Positions 1 to 12,682 of a stretch of DNA of 64,000 nucleotides are shown here, piece after piece. The position numbers and the translations under genes were made by a program. Every line of letters starts with the position of its first letter. Position 1 is the first letter of the stretch. The notes under the pieces are model-generated. The model had not been told where the DNA came from. It ran no database searches and was given only the letters and a program-made list of their open reading frames with translations. The stretch lies in contig OX359269.1 of assembly GCA_947179155.2 (NCBI GenBank), forward strand, positions 54,689,524 to 54,753,523, written 5' to 3'. Source of the DNA: Hedera helix. Its lineage: Eukaryota; Streptophyta; Magnoliopsida; Apiales; Araliaceae.

Positions 1-199
1 ATAAGAAGGCTTGAGAAAATCAACAAAAGCATTTTTTCTACGCGTAATAGAGAAGTATCTACGCTAAAAAATAATCATTTAATCCTTAACCTCATAAAAA
101 ACCCATAAAATCTAAGAAGAATCATACTCTCGAAAGTGACAGATCAGACCAGGCTTCAGCGAAATTCCCAAACAGAGATCATTATAATTCAATGTTCTA

Positions 200-445
200 A
201 AAATTGCTAGGCTCCAGGCCGCCTAGGCAATTTCTTTGGCAGTCTCATTTATTTATTTTTCTATTATATATACTTATTATATTATACAAAGCTCATAGTA
301 AATTTACTTTTTTTAAAATTTTACATGAAAAAAATTATCATTTTTTTAAGGCTTAACAAATTCATTTAAAGTATTGTATAGTCTAATTAAGCGCCCAACC
401 AAATCTATGTGGTAGAGGCCTTGCCTAGCACCTAGGCAAAGATTA
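200..445. repeat. CCTAGG-rich foldback repeat remnant
   Basis: The two ends carry related GC-rich blocks (GCTAGGCTCCAGGCCGCC near 207 and GCCTTGCCTAGCACCTAGGC near 418), separated by AT-rich DNA, which can pair in inverted orientation. Repeats built from CCTAGGCG units are common dispersed elements in plant genomes. The class is unknown to me and no target duplication was resolved. Confidence 0.35.
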
Positions 446-1539
446 AGCAGACCTAAGTGAGGGGTAAGCAGACTGACATGCAATAGTTGACTGAGTTATG
501 AGTGATATCTTATGTGCTTAGGAGATTTCAGAAAAGTGTTAAGTTATTTATATATAACAAGCTCACTAACCACGTGCAAAGCACGAGTGGCATGGATAAT
601 GGATTTTTATATTAATAAATTGATAAATATTTAATTAGGATTTTGAGAAGATGATTATAGTTAGTAACTTATTAGATATTTATTTAAATAAAGAATATTG
701 AATTATATATTATAGGTTCTTTAATCAATTATTAAACTAAACATTTGAATGGAGTGCATATTTATTTAGTTTTAATTATGAGAAAATAATTATTTTAATT
801 TTATTTAAGTTTGTTTTGGAATTATGTATTAGTGCTTATATTGACAAAATTTGCTTAAAATTCTAATCCGAATAGAAGTATGAAACTCAAGCTTTAATAA
901 ATTTTAATTTAGTTATGACAATTAGTTAGTAATGAATCTACTATAATTTTTCAACTAACTTTACAGTTATTATGTTTGAAAAAAATTCACATATATTATT
1001 AATACAATTAATCGTGTGATTTAGTAAAATTTCAAGTTTTAATGAGTTTAATTTAGTTAGGACATTAATTTTATAATGAATTTCATGACTGATATTAATA
1101 TAATAGATCGCGTGATATTTTAAGAGATTTTTTCATAGTCTTAGTAAAATTGTATTATAGAATTATTATACATAAAAAATTCAGATATCTTACATAAAAT
1201 TGTGATAAAAAGCTTGTAATAAAATTAGTAGAACCGAGAAAAAAAATTCTTTTAGAAGTTCCTTCTGTTATTACAAATATAAAAACAAAAAATATCCTTC
1301 TTTTTCCGAACATGTTGGGGTTACTTTTGAATACTTTACAAATTTTGATAGTATTTAATTGTTACAAATTTTGATAATACTTATACTAATTTGGATAGGA
1401 AAGTAAAAAATTGAATAAAAAATTTGTGATACCAAAAATTGGTGAAACCAAGTTTGTGCTTTTAATTATATGGTTGATTTAAATGAGTTATTCATGGAAG
1501 AGGTTTGAGTGGACTTTATTTTTATCTCATATAAATAAC

Positions 1540-1665
1540 ATAAGGCCGCACCCAATGCATATGGCTCCCAAGAAGTCAGATTTATGTAAGCTTGCCTCTA
1601 TTATAGAGAGGCTACTTCCTTGGAACCCATGACCAAGCATTGGACAATTGAGCACTTGTCCATCG
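1540..1665 (-). mobile_element. TS-like tRNA-derived SINE remnant
   Basis: Read on the minus strand, the sequence has the order seen in asterid TS-type SINEs: a decayed box-B-like stretch (GGTCATGGGTTCCAAGGAAG), then GTAGCCTCTCTATAATAGAG, then a block ending in GGGTGCGGCCTTAT. The box A region upstream is poorly preserved. The identification rests on remembered family structure and the element looks old. It may instead be another tRNA-derived SINE family. Confidence 0.45.
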
Positions 1666-2453
1666 TGCCTAGCACGATCTTTATTGCACATAATACTTCT
1701 TGGAAAAATATATTGCATATCATGCGAGATTTATAGCATTTAGAATTTATAGTGATAGGACTATAATTGAGAATTCAATCTAACTTAAAATTTCTAACTT
1801 TTGTGTCGTATAGTTAAATTTAGGTTAGTAGGTTCTTGGAATTCTCTCCCACCAAATGTTGGTAGAGTTTATTTTAGGTTAACAAGCATGATACCCGTGC
1901 AAGGCACGAGCAAGTGTTTAAAATAGTAAATTTATTTGCTAACAACTGAATATGAATATATGTATATTTATATAATGATGATTTGGATAATTGGGAATAC
2001 CAAACACTACAGAGTGTATTCCACCATTCTTGACTGACAAATGGTAAAATTAAATTTTAAAATTAGAGTTTTTATATCACAAAATAAAAAAGTTATCCCC
2101 TAATTGGCCCAACCAATGTGTATAAAAAATCTGAAATAGTAAAATGTGAATCACTTATTCATAGTTGTGCATTAAAGAACATGAGTAATTTGCGTAGAGT
2201 AACAATGTAATTATCCGACGGTAGATTATGGTGGTGATGCGGTGACACAATTTTGACAATAAGAGTAACAAACCAAGCTGCCAAAATAGTCTCAATAATA
2301 CAATCCACATCCACATACTTTCTTTTGCTGCTGTTGTCATTCATATTATATGTGTATGTATATATTTATATGATTGAAAAAAGAAGAGTTTTTTTTTGGA
2401 GAAGAATTTTGAAAATGAACAACTCTTGGATTTTACAATCCAAATTAAAGATT

Positions 2454-2613
2454 AACTCTTCGTATCTAAAAGTCAATTGCGAAAATTAATTGGAAGTCAA
2501 TTCCTATTGATTTAGATTGCTCTTCGATTTTAGAATCTAAATTGGAGAACAACTCTTCGTATCTAAAAGTCAATTGCGAAAATTTATTGAAAGTCAATTC
2601 CTATTGAGTTAGA
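2454..2613. repeat. Direct repeat, about 63-bp units, 97-bp period
   Basis: Two copies of a block beginning AACTCTTCGTATCTAAAAGT and ending near CAATTCCTATTGA start at 2454 and 2551, with only a few mismatches. This is a local tandem duplication just upstream of the first recognisable golgin exon. Confidence 0.75.
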
Positions 2614-2909
2614 CCGAGTTAGCTCGATTAATTAGTGTGAGTCAATTCCGTTGGTATGGATGGCCTTGTGACTTTATATGTTAGTATTGATAGGGCAATT
2701 ACACTCTGAACTTTTGAGGTTAACCACAAGTACACTCCAGGCCATCAGGTTTTGGAAACTTAATTGACCATCTTGTCAGAGTGTGTTGGATGACAGTGTA
2801 CCAAAATTCCTCAATTTTATTACTAATATTCGATAAGATCCATGTTAAAAAGAATATTTACACTTCAGTTGATATATGTGTCTCCTGTAATTCTTTTTCA
2901 TGTTTACAG

Positions 2910-5900
2910 GCAAAAGCTGATGAAATTGCAAAGTTAATGAATGAAAATGAGCAGCTGAAGGCTGTAATTGAGGATGCAAGGGTAAGTTTGGTTGGGTTAG
3001 TAAATGGCTAAAGGCTATTGCCCAATGATATAATATTTAACACAGTATACTCGGTGCTCGTTTAGCTCTTCTCTATCCATTATTTGTGTAAAAAAAATTC
3101 CATTAAATCTTTCCAAAGTTATTTTTATCCTACTATAAAGGATGTGTTAATGAATTAGAATTTAGTGCATCGTTATGATGGTTACCAGTCCTTTCAATCA
3201 TCAAATTCCATTTCGTTATTTTAGAAAAAAATTCTAGAGCTCTCAAACTCTAAAGATTATCAAATGCAAAAAGAGTACTTGGTTCAAATTTGAAAACCTT
3301 TAAAATATAACATCGTGAATCATTGAACAGAGAAAATCAAATGAAGCAGAAATTGAGACTCTGCGAGAGAAGTACCATCAAAGGGTATCGGCTCTTGAAA
3401 GAAAGGTAAATAGATCTCCTCTATCATTTGTAACTTCTCGTTATGCTTAATGTATTTGAAGCTACATTTTTTGTACAGAATTATTGTACCATCACGAGGC
3501 ATGCTTCAACAGCAAAAAAAATTCTCCCTTTTATTGTGAACATGGATGTGATTATGTATTCTGTTGAAAAATCTTTTGAGTGGTGTAACCCCTCATTTCC
3601 ATACCATCAACATCAACATCAACATCTACATTAAGCTCTTTTCTCAAGTCAACTCAAGCGAAAACTATGCAGTCAATAATTTGTATGGTCACAGGTCATA
3701 TAAGAATAATTTAGAGAAAAAAATTGTCCACTTGTACAACTACTAAAAAGTTTGAGACAGGTGTATTTTAGGATGAAGATTCATAAGCTCATAGCGCACT
3801 GTCTAAAAGTTGTGAATGGTGGCTTATTTCGAGCAATTTCTAGAAGTTTAAGTTTGTGAATAGGAATAAAGAAGAAAACATTTTCTGTATAGCAAAAGGG
3901 AACAAAACTTAATATTTTGCCTGGGTCTGTGTGATAATTTTTTGACCTCATCCTTGCTTGCTGGGAATTTACATTTTATAAACTAATGCTTCATGTTAAC
4001 AGTTTATATGTTTTCATTAACAAATAACTACATTATCAAGTAAAATTTTAGCAAGCTCACTTAATACATGTCAGAACTGTACTGAAGGCGCTCCTTTTGT
4101 CTTGCTCATTGATATGTCAATTGAGCTGAGTAAAACAGCTTTTCTTATTTGAGAAGTGAGCCAGACATAGTACTGGGTTATTGAATTTGGAATTTAATAA
4201 AGTATGGCCATGGCCATGGATTCAGATCAACCTGGACCAAGCTTGGCCCACTTACCAGTCAAAACTGCTCGCACAATCTTGGATTATTGAAGAATATAAA
4301 ATTTAATGTTATCTATGCGGTATATGTAAATTCAATCTTTAACCTCTGTATTTATCTCATTCTTAGGCATTTGTTATGATGGTCAATCTGAACTTATAAG
4401 GTCTACATGGTTCAGAAAAGAATCCATAAAAGGTACATAAAACCCTTTGAAATTCTAATAACAAGTCCAAGTGTGTTGAGTTAACTATGAAGGAAATGAG
4501 GCGAGCTCAAAGTCTCCTTGACGGGAACCAAGGCATATCTTTCATGATCGTTATTTGCTCTTTTATACCCTAATGATCAAGTCTCTTTTTTTTATTTTTG
4601 TTATCTTTCGTGAAGCTTCAGCTTGCTAGCCTATCATGAAACAGAGTTGTTAGGAATATAGTGTTTTTCAAAGGAATTGACTTTGTGCATATATGGTGTC
4701 TTTGTTACCTTTGTTGGGAGGCACTATTGACTATTTGGTCATTTAGGTTTTCTTTTATTGCTTAGCCTTTTAAGTATTTTCAAGATGGTCTCTTTGTTGT
4801 TACTAATTTGATACTTTTGTGCATTTTTGCATATGTAATTTTAGGTTTATGCTCTCACCAAGGAAAGGGATATTCTACGTAGAGAGCAGAGCAAGAAAAG
4901 TGATGCTGCTGCTCTTCTGAAGGAAAAAGATGAAATAATTAACCAGGTTATGGTCGAAGGTGTGAAAATCTCTTACCTGCATGTTAGAGAAGTGGTTCCT
5001 TATAAATTATATTTCTGTGTTTTTCATCTTGCACAAAAGCTTGTATGCTCAAGTAACAGTTGCAAATTTTATTCTCATACTCTACCTAAGCGTAAAATTA
5101 AGACTATTTCATTTCCTTGGTTATCAGAGAAGGGACCATTACCCCCTGCTTGTGAATTTTATTTTGGGGGAAAAGGAAAGGATGGGAAGGAAAAGTTTTT
5201 GAAAAAAAATTGAAGAAGTTTCCTGTCCCTTCCCTTCCCTTCGAAGCAAAACTCATAAGCATAGCATAAGAAAAAAATGAGTAAGAGGAAGTGTTTGTGC
5301 ATCTCTCGTGTGTGTGTGTGACCACGTGTTGAGGGTGGTGGCAGCCATGAGGGGTGGGGGAGCTGTGGAGTGTGGACCTTTGGATGACTTTTCATCTTTG
5401 TCCACATAGATGTTTCATAATAAAGCCAAAAAGTGTTAAATACCCAAAAGACCAATAGTTTCATAATACTCCCTTTGCCCTAAAAAAGAGAGTACCATTT
5501 CCTCGGTACTCTTATTTATGAAGGAAGGAGTAGTATTTAGTCTGTTAATATAAAATATGGCATCCAACTGGCAGCTCCTGAAAGATTTTGAATCTGGTAT
5601 CAAAAATTTTAAAAAAATAAAAATTATAGGCCTGCATATTGTCCTTATTCAGTCATGTTTGGAGCTGTTGTATGCTTACTTCATTGGAGCTGCATCTCCT
5701 TGCGTTGTTTCCTTCAACGACTTTAGCTGTCCTCAGAACCCAAAATGCGAGGGAGGGCGAAAGATAAATTTTGAATATGATTTCAAGTTCTAGAAATAAG
5801 TGTATCGCCAATCCTCACTGAAGAGTAATAGAGTTCTTGTATATAAGCTGATCATGTTTGTAATAATTTTCATTCATTCCAGGTGAAGAGCTTTCAAAAA

Positions 5901-8193
5901 AGCAAGCTACTCAAGAATCTCAGATTAGGAAATTAAGGGCTCAGGTACAGAAGCTTGTGACCTTAGTCTTGTCATTGAGAAATAAATACTGTTGCTGTTG
6001 CACCTTGTAAATTTTAGCGCGCACACACACACAGACACACAGACACATATATATATATATTTATATATGCACTTATTTTTTTTGTGAAAGCTAGATTAGA
6101 GAGTTTGAAGAAGAGAAGAAAGGATTGAATACCAAGCTCCAGGTAATGAAATTGTTTTTATTTTGTGATATTCATATTTAAACAAAAAGTTCTCTTTCTC
6201 TGTTTATTTTTGATGATATGGATATTAAGAAAATATAAGTGGTCTTTTGTTGTTCAACTTGCCCCCGCCAAATAAAGGCCATATATCAACATTATCTGTT
6301 TTTGTTGCTTGCTTCAATGTTTTGTTTTTATGTTTATTGCTGAAGTTAACTTCAATTATTGATCTCATCTTTATCATCTTTTACTTTCTGGAGATTTTAT
6401 GAACATTTGTTGTTGAGGTCTGTTGGTCGTTGCTTTTAGACCACACGGAATATATATCTGTGCATGCTCTTGATGATAAAGGTTTAGACTTTTGGACAGT
6501 TATTTACTGGAAGGATAAGTTCCCTTGATAGGATAAAAAAAATATGATCAGTTTCAGAACACCCAAGTCAACAAAAGCATAGTAAGAGAGGGGTGGACAA
6601 GGGGAGTAGGTGGGTACATAAACTACTTCAATTCTGCAGTTGTGACATTTCTCCCACCATTAGAGTATTTAACGTTTCCGTAATGGTTCAAAGTTCAAAC
6701 AGATGCCTTGCGACTTTTATGACCTTCGAGTACCACATGTTTGTTTCTATTGTAAGTTGAAATAGTCTATCTGGGGTATTTTACCTGTTTGAAATAGAAA
6801 GTTGGAGGCTTTATATCACGAAGGTTATCCAATATGTTAAGAGTACAAGGGTGCGTCTAACTAATCTCTCTGTATTTTATCCAAAAAAGAAAACACTAAC
6901 CTCTCTGTATTCTCTAGCAACCATGAAGATGCAGCCAATAGATATTTTCCCTTATCGACATATATTTTGCCTGCTAATCTGGTGCTATTTTTATGTTTTA
7001 TATTATGTGAATGTTTTATCTTATACTCCCTCCTTCTAGAACGAGAGTCCTACTTTATTGCTGACTTTTTCTTACATAATGTTAAGGTCTACATATGCCA
7101 CATTTGGACATGTTTATTTCAACAATTTTTTCCTGCTTTAAACTTTAAAGATTGAAGTTACTATTGGGAAATTTTTTAAAATATTAATGTTTAAATGTGT
7201 CCTGTGAAAGCCTTAATATTCGCCAAAAAGAAAAAGAAAAAGAAAGAAAGTTAGGACTCTCTTTCCTGGACAGAGAACCCTTGGATTGTTGGAGGCCATT
7301 TTTAACAAATTGTGTTTGGAAAGGGGGCATAAGAATGAAGAAGAATGGAGAAAAAGTAATAGATCTAAATTTAATATCTCTAGATAGGATGTGCACAATT
7401 TGGGATAAAAGGTGTTGAATTGAGTGGAGATAAGATGTGCACACATTATAGAGGTTGTTGGATAATCATAATCTTAATAGGTATGAAGTCTGAAACTTAT
7501 AGATTGATTCATTTTAATTAGGGTTAGCATTTTCTTTGTTTAGCAACTGGTCCTTGACTTTGATCAGAAGTTTGGATAACTGTCAAGCGTTTCCCTATCT
7601 TAAAGTGAAGGAATCTTTGCAAGTGAAAATTACTGTTTGAGCGTTTCTGTAGTTGATTGTTTAATAACATTATTCTAGTTATTATGCCTGTTGCAAATCT
7701 TCTATCTTTACGGGGGAAAAAAAGACATTGGAGCATTTGTAAATTATTGAAACTGGAATGGTACTGGTTTAGCTTATGTGAGAGGAATTTGCGTTTAGTA
7801 ATTGAAGCAGATTAGGGGCTGGTCTATTCTTTAGTTGGGAATTGGGCGACAAGTATTGTTCTCATCCTCTGGTCTTTTATAGTAAGACAGCTGTATAAAC
7901 AAATTACACATAGCTTGCGATATCTTTGTTACTTAAAAACAAGTTTCATTGTTTCACAAGTTAGATTGGTAAATTTCGCATAAAACGTGTACATTGTTTG
8001 TTCCCTTGTACTGGTGCCCTTCAAATAATTATGTAATCATGTTGTAATTTGTACTAGCCTATGTTCGATTTATGGAACATGACAATGTTTCTTGCTACTT
8101 CACCTGTCTGTTTCATGACTCTTTAGGTTCTGCTTCAGAATCTGCTAGAAAGGAACAGAAATTTGGGGTGTTGTTTTTTTGTGTGTGGGGGGT

Positions 8194-8224
<31 letters not shown>

Positions 8225-11200
8225 CGGGGGGCGGGGTTAGCCAAGTGGGTCAAGGTATTGGACTGTGAATGGTGCGAGGATTCAATTCCCATCTTTCATC
8301 CAAGATAAACAAAATGATTTTTTTAAATAAAAAAGTGCGTATATCTTTTTCCTTTCGTAAAAATGAATAAATATTTATTTTCTGGAGTCCTACAAATAGC
8401 CAGCTACTTAATTATTTATTCTTGATCATGTTGTCCATAACACTGGTAAGGCATCAGCATCATTGATAAGCAAGGCATTCTTTGAGATGGGAAGTATCGA
8501 ACTCTGATTTGTCTGATCTTCATGGAAGAAGAAATCAAAACACTATGTTTGGATGGTATAAACTGCCTAAAGAAATCACTATATTCCTGGACCACAGGTT
8601 CAATCATTATAGTTCAAACACATTACAACTGAAGTTCCTTGGATGTCCTTTAATTATTAAAAATTTTCTTCATGTATTTAGTATATTTATGGATGATCAC
8701 AATGCTTTTTTGCTAACATTATTCTTTCCTTTCTTGTTATTACTGCATATGTTTGTACCAATTTCCAGGTTGAAGAGAATAAAGTAGAGAGTATAAAGAG
8801 GGATAAGGCAGCAACTGAGAAATTGCTACAGGAAACAATGGAAAAACACCAAGCCGAACTTGCAACTCAAAAAGAATACTATACAAATGCGTTGAATGCT
8901 GCCAAGGAAGCTGAAGCATTAGCAGAGTCACGGGCCAACAATGAAGCCAGAACTGAAATCGAGAGTCAACTAAGGGAGGCTGAGGAATGTGAAACTATGC
9001 TGGTTCAGACACTTGAAGAATTAAGGCAAACTCTGAGCAGAAAGGAGCAGCAGGTTTTGCCAAGAACGCTGAGATTTCAGGTTCATTCTATTTGATATTC
9101 TACGAATTATAACATCTTCTTAATGTTGTAGGCAGTTTTCAGAGAAGATATGTTACAAAGAGACATTGAGGATCTTCAAAAACGATACCAGGTCTTTAAA
9201 CTTTTTTTTTTGATTGAGCACACCCAAAAGCTTTATGAGACTGGACTTTTGGTGCATCATTGTCAATAACATTTGAGATAACAGAGTGGCAATCATTGGT
9301 GTCCAGGCTAGTGAACGTCGATGTGAAGAGTTGGTTACTCAAGTTCCTGAATCTACCAGGCCACTTTTGAGGCAGATTGAAGCTATGCAGGTTCATTTTT
9401 ATATTGCATTACGTATTTTTCTTGAGTAAGGTTTCTTGCACTAAACTTATTCCGTCATTTATTTGGTCACATGTTCTTGGCTCAATGGTTATATCTCTAC
9501 TGGTAACAGGAAACAACGGGCAGAAGTGCAGAAGCCTGGGCTGCTGTCGAAAGGTCCCTCAACTCTCGCCTTCAGGTTTGTCAAAATAGTGTAGTCTTAA
9601 ATTTATGTTCCTCGTGCTTTAGTTGCTTTCTAAATTTAATTCTATAGGAAGAGGAAGGCAAAGCTGTTGCAGCGGAGGAAAGAGAGCGATCTGTGAACGA
9701 GCGCTTGTCCCAAACCTTATCTCGGATAAATGTTCTTGAAGCTCAGGTTGTTCTTTATTTTCTGTATTTTTCACTACTAACGCAGCTCCACTGCAGCTGT
9801 TAGCTTATATTCTAGTGAGATGGTGCAGATATCATGCCTGAGGGCTGAGCAGACGCAACTAACTAGGTCCCTTGAAAAGGAAAGACAGAGAGCAGCAGAA
9901 AATAGACAGGAAAACCTTGCCTTGAAAGAAGAAGCTGACACACATGAAGGTCATTTGAACCAACTTGAGGAAGAAATTAGGGAGCTCAAGAGGAAACACA
10001 AGCAAGAGTTACAAGAAGCATTAACACACCGGGAACTTCTACAGCAGGTAGCACTTGTGGTCTCTATGTTAATTGACACTTGACAGATGTTTTAATGCTC
10101 CTACTGTTGCTTCTCACCACAGTTGTAAATGTTAGTTTTAGGGTCATGGAAACGACGAACCTATGCAGTATCCTCTGCCTACATGCCTTGGTAGTAATTT
10201 GACTTTTTAATTCCTATTCGTTGAAACTATATAAGATATAAAGTGAAGAGAGCCCTTAATATTGTACTTTCCTCAAAGTATTTAACACCATTCTCTTCTG
10301 GGTTTAATTATTTATTTGATAACAACTGAAATGGGCTCTGTGGCCTGTGTACTTCTCAATTGATGTATAGTGGCTGTGCTTGACAAAACTCATATTTGGA
10401 GCAACATATTAAACTTAAGCCATCTGTATTCAAAACATTAAAGAAATTAATTTGTCTAATTTTGTCGTCGTGTAATTTAAGAATACTGCTTATGGTTGGC
10501 TTCATTTTTTTTTCACTATAGAACCCTCAAGTAAAATGTATTTGGAACCATAGAGTATAGTTTAAACAAGAAAAGGCTTTTTTCTTCAACAAATTGGTTT
10601 CATGATGATCAACAGATTTCTCTTTTATATTTATCTGAATTATCATTTTTCACAAGTAGAAAGTTAACTAAACCAGGCTTCCTATGATGAGCAGGAGATA
10701 GAACGGGAGAAAGCTGCTCATTTAGAACTGGAAAGGACAGCTCGCCTTCAATCTTCTACTTCATTGGATCAGAGTCCCTTAACAAAGCATAAGTCTACTT
10801 TTGAAAATGGTAACTAACCCCCAATTTTTTTTTATTCACATCCTATTATTTCCTATTATAATTAGTTACTTTGCAGGAAATTTGACTCGCAAACTCTCGA
10901 GTGCTAGCAGCTTGAGCAGCATGGAGGAAAGTTACTTTCTGCAGGCATCTTTAGACTCATCTGATGGTTTCTCTGAAAGGAGAAATCCTGGAGAGCCGAT
11001 CATGAATCCTTACTATATGAGAAGCATGACACCAAACGCTTCTATTCGTCAAAAGGAGGGCGAACTTGCATCTTATATGTCTCGATTGGTATGGACTATG
11101 GAACATGGAATATTCCCGGGTCATTATGTATTATTTAAGCTTAATTCATATGTGCAGTTATATTGCCCTTTTGCTCACTGTAGGAGCATCTTTTTGCCAT

Positions 11201-12394
11201 TCTCTTTTTGCCTTCTGCTGGGTTACTCTTTCCTGTTTTTCTTTCTTTTCCTACATTGGCCTTCAAGAAAATATTAGTACATAGACCTGCTCACGGAGAA
11301 TTAGTCGTACAGAGGGCCTGAAAATTCACTTCTAAGTTCTAACAATTGAAAGCTGACACATCCTAGAGATGTGGATCTTCAGTTATCATTTTGTCAGAGG
11401 TTCTCAATTGCTTCATATTCTCATATTTGACCATTACTGCAGTTTGTAGTGATGTGCACAATCATTCCTTGTCTTGTTTGAGTTTATGCATCTTATTAAG
11501 TATTTAATAATGTTACTTCAGGCATCCATGAAATCCATCCGGGACTCGCTTGCTGAGGAGTTGGTTAAAATGACAGAGCAGGTGAATTTCAATAATCACA
11601 TCAATTTGTTTATCTCATTATATCTTCTTTTTTTTATTAACTCTATTGCTTGCAGTGTGAGAAGTTAAGGGGAGAAGCTTCCATGCTGCCTGGTGTACGG
11701 GCAGAACTGGAGGCATTAAGACGGAGGCATTCAGCGGCTCTGGAATTAATGGGTGAGCGTGATGAGGAGGTGAGTAATCTGATTACTTCAAATTGCTTTT
11801 AAAAGTTGTCGGAGACAAATTTTGTAAAGAGGTGTATATTTATGAACTGTGATGGCAAGAATGCTTTGGTCACGAGGAACTTCGTCATATTTGATTAAAT
11901 GATTTTTGTCGGCTTGTTTATTTGGAAAAGAAAAGAAAAAACTGTAAATTAGGTTTACACAATGTCAATGAAGAGATCTATTAGTTGACATAAACAGGTG
12001 GTAGCTTCAACTCTTCCACATGCCTTCTGGATCAAAGTATTCAAACTGTGGACTATACTTAGTTGCATGTCCTATAATAAGAAATTAAGAAAACATCTAT
12101 CACAATAGCTTTTGTTTTTTGCTTTATAAACAATGTAAAAGAGGACAATTTAATATATTTAATTTCTTATATACCACTAAAGATATTGTTTTATGTAGCT
12201 TGAAGAACTGCGTGCGGATATTGTGGACTTAAAGGAGATGTACAGAGAACAAGTAAACTTGCTTGTAAATAAGGTATCCTATTCTACAACAGTTCTCTAT
12301 ATGTTGGTTCTTGACTTGTTCTTTTGGATATTATTCTTCATTGTTTGCTCTTCTTTTTTTTTATCTGCAGATTCAGGTAATAGGCACTGCCTAA
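2910..12394 (+). CDS. GC5: Golgin candidate 5-like (TMF family), C-terminal exons
   Basis: Golgi-associated long coiled-coil tether of the TMF/golgin candidate 5 family; such proteins bind Rab GTPases and organise vesicle capture at the Golgi. Seventeen exons read in one continuous frame: 2910-2981, 3331-3405, 4845-4959, 5883-5944, 6095-6142, 8769-9053, 9132-9191, 9307-9390, 9510-9575, 9648-9746, 9829-10047, 10695-10809, 10877-11088, 11522-11581, 11656-11769, 12199-12273 and 12371-12394 (TAA stop). They total 594 codons against roughly 950-1000 residues for the family, so the N-terminal part is outside the window. Heptad-rich charged sequence runs almost throughout. Diagnostic stretches include QVPESTRPLLRQIEAMQ (exon 8), KLSSASSLSSMEESYFLQAS (exon 13) and the conserved C-terminal block DIVDLKEMYREQVNLLVNK (exon 16). 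All introns use GT-AG. The serine-rich exon 13 lacks a few residues usual before RQKEGELASYMSRL. AATAAA overlaps the stop region. Confidence 0.92.
5469..5530. mobile_element. Short Stowaway-like MITE in golgin intron 3
   Basis: It starts with CTCCCTTTGCCCTAAAAAAG and ends with GAAGGAAGGAG, flanked by TA on both sides (5467-5468 and 5531-5532). The interior folds through AGAGTACC and GGTACTCT. The TA duplication and CTCCCT terminus fit Tc1/mariner-derived Stowaway MITEs. At 62 bp it is probably an internally deleted copy. Confidence 0.6.
6018..6069. repeat. Compound (CA)n(TA)n microsatellite
   Basis: Alternating GCGC, ACACAC with AGAC interruptions, then ATATAT, lies in golgin intron 4 just 25 bp upstream of the acceptor of exon 5 (6095). 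It occupies the usual branch-point/pyrimidine-tract position of that short intron. Confidence 0.8.
7026..7276. mobile_element. Degenerate Stowaway-like MITE in golgin intron 5
   Basis: The left end reads CTCCCTCC... then GAGAGTCCTACTTT. Near 7249-7276 the complementary order appears (AAAGTTAGGACTCTC, then CTGGAC), giving an inverted repeat of about 30 bp with mismatches. TA precedes the left end; the right end is too eroded to fix a target duplication. Confidence 0.45.
8194..8236. repeat. Poly-G tract in golgin intron 5
   Basis: An uninterrupted run of about 31 G (8194-8224) continues after single C interruptions to 8236. Such a tract is very rare in AT-rich plant introns. It could form G-quadruplexes or could be a sequencing/assembly artefact. 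It directly abuts a tRNA-His-like relic. Confidence 0.85.
8231..8302 (+). pseudogene. tRNA-His(GUG)-like relic, plastid/mitochondrial type
   Basis: The order AGCCAAGTGG, then TCAAGG, TGGACTGTGAAT and GGATTCAATTCCC follows plastid-type trnH-GUG as I remember it, including the anticodon-loop stretch TGTGAAT and the T-loop TTCAATTCCC. The 3' half of the anticodon stem is deleted and several C-to-T or G-to-A changes are present, so it cannot fold into a functional tRNA. It is most likely an organelle-derived insertion. The alternative is the tRNA head of a SINE, since box A (TAGCCAAGTGG) and box B-like (GATTCAATTCC) are both visible. Confidence 0.5.
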
Positions 12395-12647
12395 TAAAGT
12401 TGCGTAACTTCACAGGGTAGCCACTTCCAGCTAAATGTCATATTGTTGGTATAGTTTGTAAAGGTGATTTTTATTTTTAGTCATCATCTGGTTTCCCTTG
12501 TTCATGTGGTTTGACTGCCTATACATGTAGAAAATTGAGATTTTCTTCTCACTCTATTTTAATTTTCAGCACGATGTTGTATAGCGCAAAATTGAGTGTG
12601 GCAGTTTTGTTTTATGCACCTCTGATTTGATTTGATAATTAATACAA

Positions 12648-12682
12648 TTTTTTCCTCCGCTGCAAAATGTACGGAGGAAAAA
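12648..12682. repeat. Perfect short hairpin (TTTTTCCTCCG/CGGAGGAAAAA)
   Basis: The arms TTTTTCCTCCG and CGGAGGAAAAA are exactly complementary, separated by a 12-base loop. It lies about 260 bp after the golgin stop codon. It could be a MITE terminus or a 3' processing structure; nothing further supports either. Confidence 0.6.

Larger units (their letters stand above)
1..2909. other. Non-coding left edge: golgin intron or upstream DNA
   Basis: I see no exon of the downstream golgin gene here and no open frame with protein-like composition. The sequence is strongly AT-rich. Because the first exon I can place (2910) begins with an acceptor AG in the middle of the conserved coiled-coil region, this stretch is probably a long intron whose upstream exons lie outside the window. 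It holds a CCTAGG-rich foldback repeat (about 200-445), two short CGTGCAARGCACG hairpins (573-585 and 1896-1908), a SINE-like remnant near 1540-1665 and a direct repeat at 2454-2613. Confidence 0.6.

Noticed and set aside
5104..5464. 73- and 101-residue antisense frames in golgin intron 3
   Set aside because: Low-complexity Phe/Pro/Ser-rich sequence, no domain, and it lies wholly inside an intron.
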